NCBI GenBank assembly: GCA_014383605.1
Contig: JACNHM010000177.1
Span: forward strand, 1-9,797
Length of the DNA: 9,797 bases
Direction of reading: 5' to 3'
Origin: Chloroflexota bacterium
GTDB taxonomy: Bacteria; Chloroflexota; Anaerolineae; UBA3071
The notes under the pieces were generated by a model. It searched no databases. It was not told the origin of the DNA and saw only the letters and a program-made list of their open reading frames with translations. The position numbers and the translations under genes were made by a program. Within the stretch, counting starts at the first letter, position 1. Each line of letters opens with the position of its first letter. Positions 6,766 through 9,797 of this stretch are shown piece by piece.

Positions 6766-6819
6766 CGTGACAAGTGATGCATGAGTTCACGTTTCACGCC
6801 TCACGGATCACGCATCACG
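6766..6819. repeat. Inverted arrays of a 7-bp repeat (TCACG heptads)
   Basis: TCACG occurs five times at exact 7-bp spacing (starts 6787, 6794, 6801, 6808, 6815). Immediately to the left are three inverted units in the same 7-bp register: CGTGA at 6766, AGTGA at 6773 and CATGA at 6780. Only two bases separate the halves. The array occupies most of the gap between upp and the truncated deaminase. Its layout parallels the 8-bp arrays at 4769-4871 although sequence and period differ. A slippable hairpin is possible in DNA or RNA. Confidence 0.8.
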
Positions 6820-6847
6820 TCTATGACACACCGCTTTTCAAAAAGAC

Positions 6848-7030
6848 ATGGCTGACGAACACCACAAGCGTCCCCCTTGGGACGAATACTTCATGGGTAT
6901 CACCGTCGAGGTGGCCAAGCGCAGCACCTGCCTGCCTGTGCGGGTACGCACGCAGACAGGCGACCGGGCGCGGGTGGGGGCGATCATCGTCAAGGACAAG
7001 CGCATCCTGACCACCGGCTACAAAGGTTAA
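6848..7030 (+). pseudogene. Truncated deoxycytidylate deaminase (dCMP deaminase) remnant
   Basis: The 60-residue product opens like dCMP deaminase (ComEB family): R-P-P-W-D-E-Y-F-M (8-16), then R-S-T-C-L (25-29) and [16 protein letters not shown] (43-58). Translation stops at Y-K-G, where family members continue for about another 100 residues. The catalytic HAE motif and the Zn-binding PCxxC motif are therefore both missing, and it cannot be an active deaminase. About 12 extra residues (30-41) split the normally adjacent STCL and R-x-V-G-A segments; they are encoded by a palindromic insertion. After the stop, 65 bp to the next gene show no deaminase sequence, so the 3' part was deleted rather than shifted out of frame. 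The start has only a weak purine stretch upstream. A sequencing or assembly deletion is the alternative explanation. Confidence 0.7.
6934..6961. repeat. Small palindrome inserted in frame in the deaminase remnant
   Basis: GCCTGT (6934-6939) is the reverse complement of ACAGGC (6956-6961). Inside, GTGCG (6938-6942) and CGCAC (6947-6951) flank a GGTA loop. The element coincides with the 12 extra residues not expected in dCMP deaminases. This suggests a short mobile palindrome of about 36 bp that inserted without breaking the frame. Confidence 0.5.
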
Positions 7031-7095
7031 GGATTGAACCTCTGCCCTTGCTGCCTTGTGGTAGAACTGAACAACTACTTCAAGGATCAAAACTA

Positions 7096-9414
7096 ATGAA
7101 AGCCAACCTGCTGCGTATACTACTGACGACGATCACCGTGATGGCCCTGGTGGCTGGCTGCGCGTCCCCAACCCCCGCGCCCACCTCGCCCGCGCTCCCT
7201 GCGACCCTTTCGTTTCCCACGCCCGCGCCCCTATCCGTAACCGGCTCTTCCCTGGCCGAGGCTGCCGCCACCCCACCTCCGGTTGATCCCTTCACCCTGA
7301 TCTCCCAGGAGAGCCTCTTCGCCACGCTGGAGGACCTGACGGCCATCCAGCCCTACTCCGGCTGGCGCAGCTCCGCCACCGAGGGGGAGCAGGAAGCCCT
7401 GGACTATGTCGCCGCGCGGCTGGGCGAGCTCGAGTACCTGCAGGAACTGGGGCTGGAGCTGGAACGCCAGGGCTTCCACGTCTTCACCAGCACCGAGCTG
7501 TGGGAGACCCGCCTCCACCTCAGCGTGGGCAACGGGCAGATCGAGGTGCCCGCCGACGGCCTGCGGGGCCACCGCGACGACGTCGCCAGGGCGCTGCGCT
7601 GCGATTCCGACGGCACACTCAACGACTCGGAGCGCAACCCGGCGGTGGTGGAAGGGCCGGTGGTGCTGGCCCGCTCCGCCGAGGAGATCAGCAGGCTGAA
7701 CGCGGCCGATCTCGCGGACAAGATACTGTTCGTGGACTACGCGGCCATAGACCGCGCCGTGCTCGGCAATCAGCAGGCCACCCAGACCGCTGCCGACCTG
7801 ATGAGCAAGAGGCCAGCGGGGCTGGTGCTGGTGACCCGCTTCTCCAACAAGGTGGGCGAAAGCCACGGCACCTTCGTCGCCGACGTGAGCGCCCTCAACT
7901 ACGTCGAGGAAGGGACAGCACCGCCCACCCTGTACGTGCGGTTGGAGGACCTGGCCCCCGCCGGCGTCGCCGGCTGGGACGACCTGGCCCGCATCGAAGC
8001 CGCCCGCCTCACCTGGGACGCCGACGTCTTCTCGCCGGGCGCCTCGAGCAACCTGGCCGCCCGCGTGCCTGGCGCTGATCCCTCGCAGGCGGTGATCCTG
8101 GGCGCGCACATTGACAGCCCCAACGGCCCTGGCGCCATGGACAACGGCAGCGGCTCCGCCGTGCTGCTGGAAGTGGCCCGCGTGCTGAACGAGGCACGAA
8201 CCCAGCCGGAGACGGACCTCATCCTGGTCTGGTTCGGCAGCGAGGAACTAGGCCTCTACGGCTCCTACCACTTCGCCGCCACCCACCAGGAACTGCTCGA
8301 CCGCACGCTGGCCATGTTGCAGACCGACTGCCTGCTCCGCCCGCTGGACGGCATTGATGCCTACCTCAACCTGATCACCTGGTCCTACGGCCGGCTGGGC
8401 GACGAGCGGCTGACCTGGCCCGACTACCTGAAGCAGGAAGCCGACCAGCGGGGCGTGTGGATGTACGCCGGGAACTACTACGGCATCGAGTCAGACAACA
8501 CAGCCTTCGCCGGTTTCGACGTGCCCAATGCCAACCTGATCTACATGAATCATCCGGAGATGGAGCCTATCGGCGGCGTCCATTACGCCGGTCACATGCA
8601 CGATCCCTACGACACCGTGGAGCTGGCGCGGGAGGTGGGCGACGTGCTGGAGCAGATGGCGCGGGTGGCGCTGACGGCCGCCCTGGAGACCGGGCAGGAC
8701 AACCCCGCCCTGCGCGTGGCCGGCCGGCCCGACCGCCGCGCCCTGTTCGTGGCCAGCCACACCGAGCCGGTGCACATGTCCCCCACCACGTTTACCGATC
8801 TGGGCATGGCCCTGGCCTGGGAGGGCTTCGATGTGGACCTGATCCCCTATGGTCAGGCCGTCACCGGCGCCGACCTGGCAGATGCCGACCTGGTGGTGGC
8901 ACTGCCGGTGGTGGACTATCCCAGCCCCGAAGGTGATACCAGCCTGTACGACGACGCCTGGAGCGAAGCGGAGATCGCCGCCCTGGAAGCATACGTGGCC
9001 GGGGGCGGGCTGCTGGTGCTCGCCAACAGCGGTCACCGCCTCAAGTACAACAACCGGGTAGAAGACCCCAACGAGGACTGGCGCGACGCCAACAGCCTGG
9101 CTGCCCGCTTCGGGGTCACCTATCAGGACGGCGTGCTGGAGGGCACGGAGGCAGGCACGAAGGGGAGGAGCCCGCTGGTGAAAGGCGTCGAGGCCCTGGA
9201 ATTGGCCGCGGCCAACGGCGTGCCCTTCACCGTGACCGGGGGACAGGTGCTGGCGCAGATGGACGGGAAGCCCGTCGCCGCGCTGGTGGACCACGGCAGC
9301 TCCGGCGGGCAGGTCCTGGTCCTGGCCGACGTGGGCATGCTGGGCAACGGCGGGGACGAGCCCACGAACCTCCCCTTCTGGCTGAACCTGGCCCGCTACG
9401 CTCGAGAGAATTGA
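7096..9414 (+). CDS. M28-family zinc metallopeptidase lipoprotein with PA-like and C-terminal extra domains
   Basis: This 772-aa predicted cell-surface aminopeptidase-like lipoprotein has a signal peptide (residues 1-21) ending in lipobox V-A-G-C with Cys22, then a Pro/Ala/Thr-rich linker to about 65. About 183-280 looks like a protease-associated (PA) insert. The M28 catalytic region follows: H338-I-D340 in G-A-H-I-D-S, D349 in A-M-D-N-G-S-G, E383-E384 in G-S-E-E-L-G, D411 in Q-T-D-C, and H502 in H-M-H-D-P-Y-D-T. These supply the expected two-zinc ligands and general base. From about 545 to the end lies a further alpha/beta domain (A-L-F-V-A-S-H, then A-G-G-G-L-L-V-L-A-N-S-G) resembling GATase-like or DUF4350-type domains, function unknown. 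I chose ATG 7096, with AAGGA at 7082-7086; an earlier in-frame ATG at 6877 only reads through the deaminase remnant out of frame. The final codon and stop come from a repeat. Confidence 0.88.
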   Translation: MKANLLRILLTTITVMALVAGCASPTPAPTSPALPATLSFPTPAPLSVTGSSLAEAAATPPPVDPFTLISQESLFATLEDLTAIQPYSGWRSSATEGEQEALDYVAARLGELEYLQELGLELERQGFHVFTSTELWETRLHLSVGNGQIEVPADGLRGHRDDVARALRCDSDGTLNDSERNPAVVEGPVVLARSAEEISRLNAADLADKILFVDYAAIDRAVLGNQQATQTAADLMSKRPAGLVLVTRFSNKVGESHGTFVADVSALNYVEEGTAPPTLYVRLEDLAPAGVAGWDDLARIEAARLTWDADVFSPGASSNLAARVPGADPSQAVILGAHIDSPNGPGAMDNGSGSAVLLEVARVLNEARTQPETDLILVWFGSEELGLYGSYHFAATHQELLDRTLAMLQTDCLLRPLDGIDAYLNLITWSYGRLGDERLTWPDYLKQEADQRGVWMYAGNYYGIESDNTAFAGFDVPNANLIYMNHPEMEPIGGVHYAGHMHDPYDTVELAREVGDVLEQMARVALTAALETGQDNPALRVAGRPDRRALFVASHTEPVHMSPTTFTDLGMALAWEGFDVDLIPYGQAVTGADLADADLVVALPVVDYPSPEGDTSLYDDAWSEAEIAALEAYVAGGGLLVLANSGHRLKYNNRVEDPNEDWRDANSLAARFGVTYQDGVLEGTEAGTKGRSPLVKGVEALELAAANGVPFTVTGGQVLAQMDGKPVAALVDHGSSGGQVLVLADVGMLGNGGDEPTNLPFWLNLARYAREN

Positions 9415-9547
9415 AGTTCCTGGCTGGAATTGAAGTTCCCGGCTGGAATTGATGTTCCTGGCGGGTCTCCTGACCAGCCAGCGCTCGGGCCAGAAGGATT
9501 GAAGTTCCTGGCGGGTCTCCTGACCAGCCAGCGCTCGGGCCAGGAGG
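9409..9547. repeat. Cluster of 19-bp and 50-bp direct repeats, with hairpins, over the peptidase stop codon
   Basis: Two 19-bp units (AATTGAAGTTCCTGGCTGG at 9409 and a one-base variant at 9428) are followed by two 50-bp units (9448-9497 and 9498-9547) that differ at two positions. All four share the head ATTGAWGTTCC. Each 50-bp unit contains a hairpin: CTGGC-G-GGTC, TCCT loop, GACC-A-GCCAG at 9458-9481 and 9508-9531, ten pairs with one G/A mismatch. The first unit supplies the AAT and TGA that end the peptidase gene. No spacers of unique sequence occur, so this is not a CRISPR array. It may also act as a transcript end for the peptidase gene. Confidence 0.85.
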
Positions 9548-9589
9548 CCCGACGAAATCTAACATAAGCCCACTGAACAGAAATCTGGC

Positions 9590-9797
9590 ATGACTGTATC
9601 CAAACAAGCAAAAAGGGTTGACCACACACTTACGGCGGAGGGCTATCCCTCCGCCGGCTGGCTGGGCGGCGATCCTGCCGATGAATATGTAGCGCCGCGG
9701 CGACGGGCAACGAGAGATTTGCTGGGCGGCTTCCTCCGCTTCCTGCGCCGGCTGGGCTTCGCCGCCCTGGTGCTGCTGGCCATCGTCTACCTCTGCT
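9590..9797 (+). CDS. Unrecognised membrane-anchored protein, 5' part only
   Basis: The frame is open from the ATG at 9590 to the window edge (69 codons). The product has a polar N-terminus, an Arg-rich stretch (P-R-R-R-A-T-R, about residues 38-44) and a hydrophobic segment, about residues 55-69 (LGFAALVLLAIVYLC), that looks like a signal anchor or first membrane helix with its N-terminus inside. From about codon 15 the third positions are strongly G/C, as in the neighbouring genes, which supports real coding. No convincing ribosome binding site precedes the ATG, and the only upstream in-frame stop is at 9560, so this is the only ATG available. I cannot assign a family. The start is uncertain because a perfect hairpin lies within the first 25 codons. 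Confidence 0.5.
   Translation, partial: MTVSKQAKRVDHTLTAEGYPSAGWLGGDPADEYVAPRRRATRDLLGGFLRFLRRLGFAALVLLAIVYLC
9633..9656. repeat. Perfect 10-bp hairpin inside the start of the last open reading frame
   Basis: CGGCGGAGGG (9633-9642) and CCCTCCGCCG (9647-9656) pair without mismatch around a 4-nt CTAT loop. In coding terms it spans codons 15-23 of the partial gene. A stem this strong near a translation start is unusual. It may be another small palindromic element that the frame has absorbed, or it may control translation. Confidence 0.7.

Noticed and set aside
6877..7095. N-terminal extension of the peptidase from ATG 6877
   Set aside because: It reads the deaminase remnant in the wrong frame. 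The ATG at 7096 starts a textbook lipoprotein signal peptide and has AAGGA upstream.
7031..7095. Possible continuation of the deaminase after its stop codon (a Cys-Pro-Cys-Cys stretch in frame)
   Set aside because: The 21 residues after the stop do not resemble the deaminase zinc motif or C-terminus, so stop read-through or a simple nonsense mutation does not explain the truncation.

Overview
The window is high-GC DNA with densely packed genes, all on the + strand, and strong G/C preference at third codon positions. Three features point to a Chloroflexota-like genome, probably Anaerolineae or Caldilineae: lipoproteins with Pro/Ala-rich linkers just after the lipobox, an RbsB/RbsA/RbsC-type sugar importer followed by a uroporphyrinogen-decarboxylase-fold protein, and spacers crowded with short palindromic or tandem repeats. 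This is inference from gene style; no taxonomic marker is present.

Layout. Positions 1-256: no supported gene, but a consensus sigma-70-type promoter (71-100) with a palindrome between its -35 and -10 boxes and a leader of about 150 nt. Positions 257-4758: a sugar-type ABC importer in the order binding lipoprotein, double-ATPase subunit, permease. The binding lipoprotein carries two copies of its whole ligand-binding domain; 869 bp appear identical base for base. A 14-bp perfect hairpin separates it from the ATPase gene, and the ATPase and permease genes overlap by 26 bp. Positions 4769-4871: four inverted and eight direct units of an 8-bp repeat, the last unit containing the start codon of the next gene. 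Positions 4868-5893: a UroD-family protein, then a clear intrinsic terminator (5906-5942). Positions 5996-6062: a palindromic repeat. Positions 6131-6757: upp. Positions 6766-6819: a 7-bp inverted repeat array. Positions 6848-7030: a truncated dCMP deaminase with an in-frame palindromic insertion. Positions 7096-9414: a large M28-type metallopeptidase lipoprotein. Positions 9409-9547: a repeat cluster that supplies the peptidase stop codon. Positions 9590-9797: the start of an unrecognised membrane-anchored protein, cut by the window edge.

How the genes fit together. The first four genes look like one regulated transcription unit: a lipid-anchored receptor captures a sugar-like solute, the ATPase and permease import it, and the UroD-fold protein may act on it or on a methyl group derived from it (inference). 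upp and the dCMP deaminase remnant fit pyrimidine salvage. The peptidase appears to be an independent cell-surface enzyme.

The most unusual signals are the exact tandem duplication inside the binding protein and the variety of small inverted-repeat elements in nearly every spacer. Two of these share an architecture I cannot name: inverted arrays of a short unit with constant 8-bp or 7-bp period. I found no CRISPR array, tRNA, rRNA, transposase or defence system.
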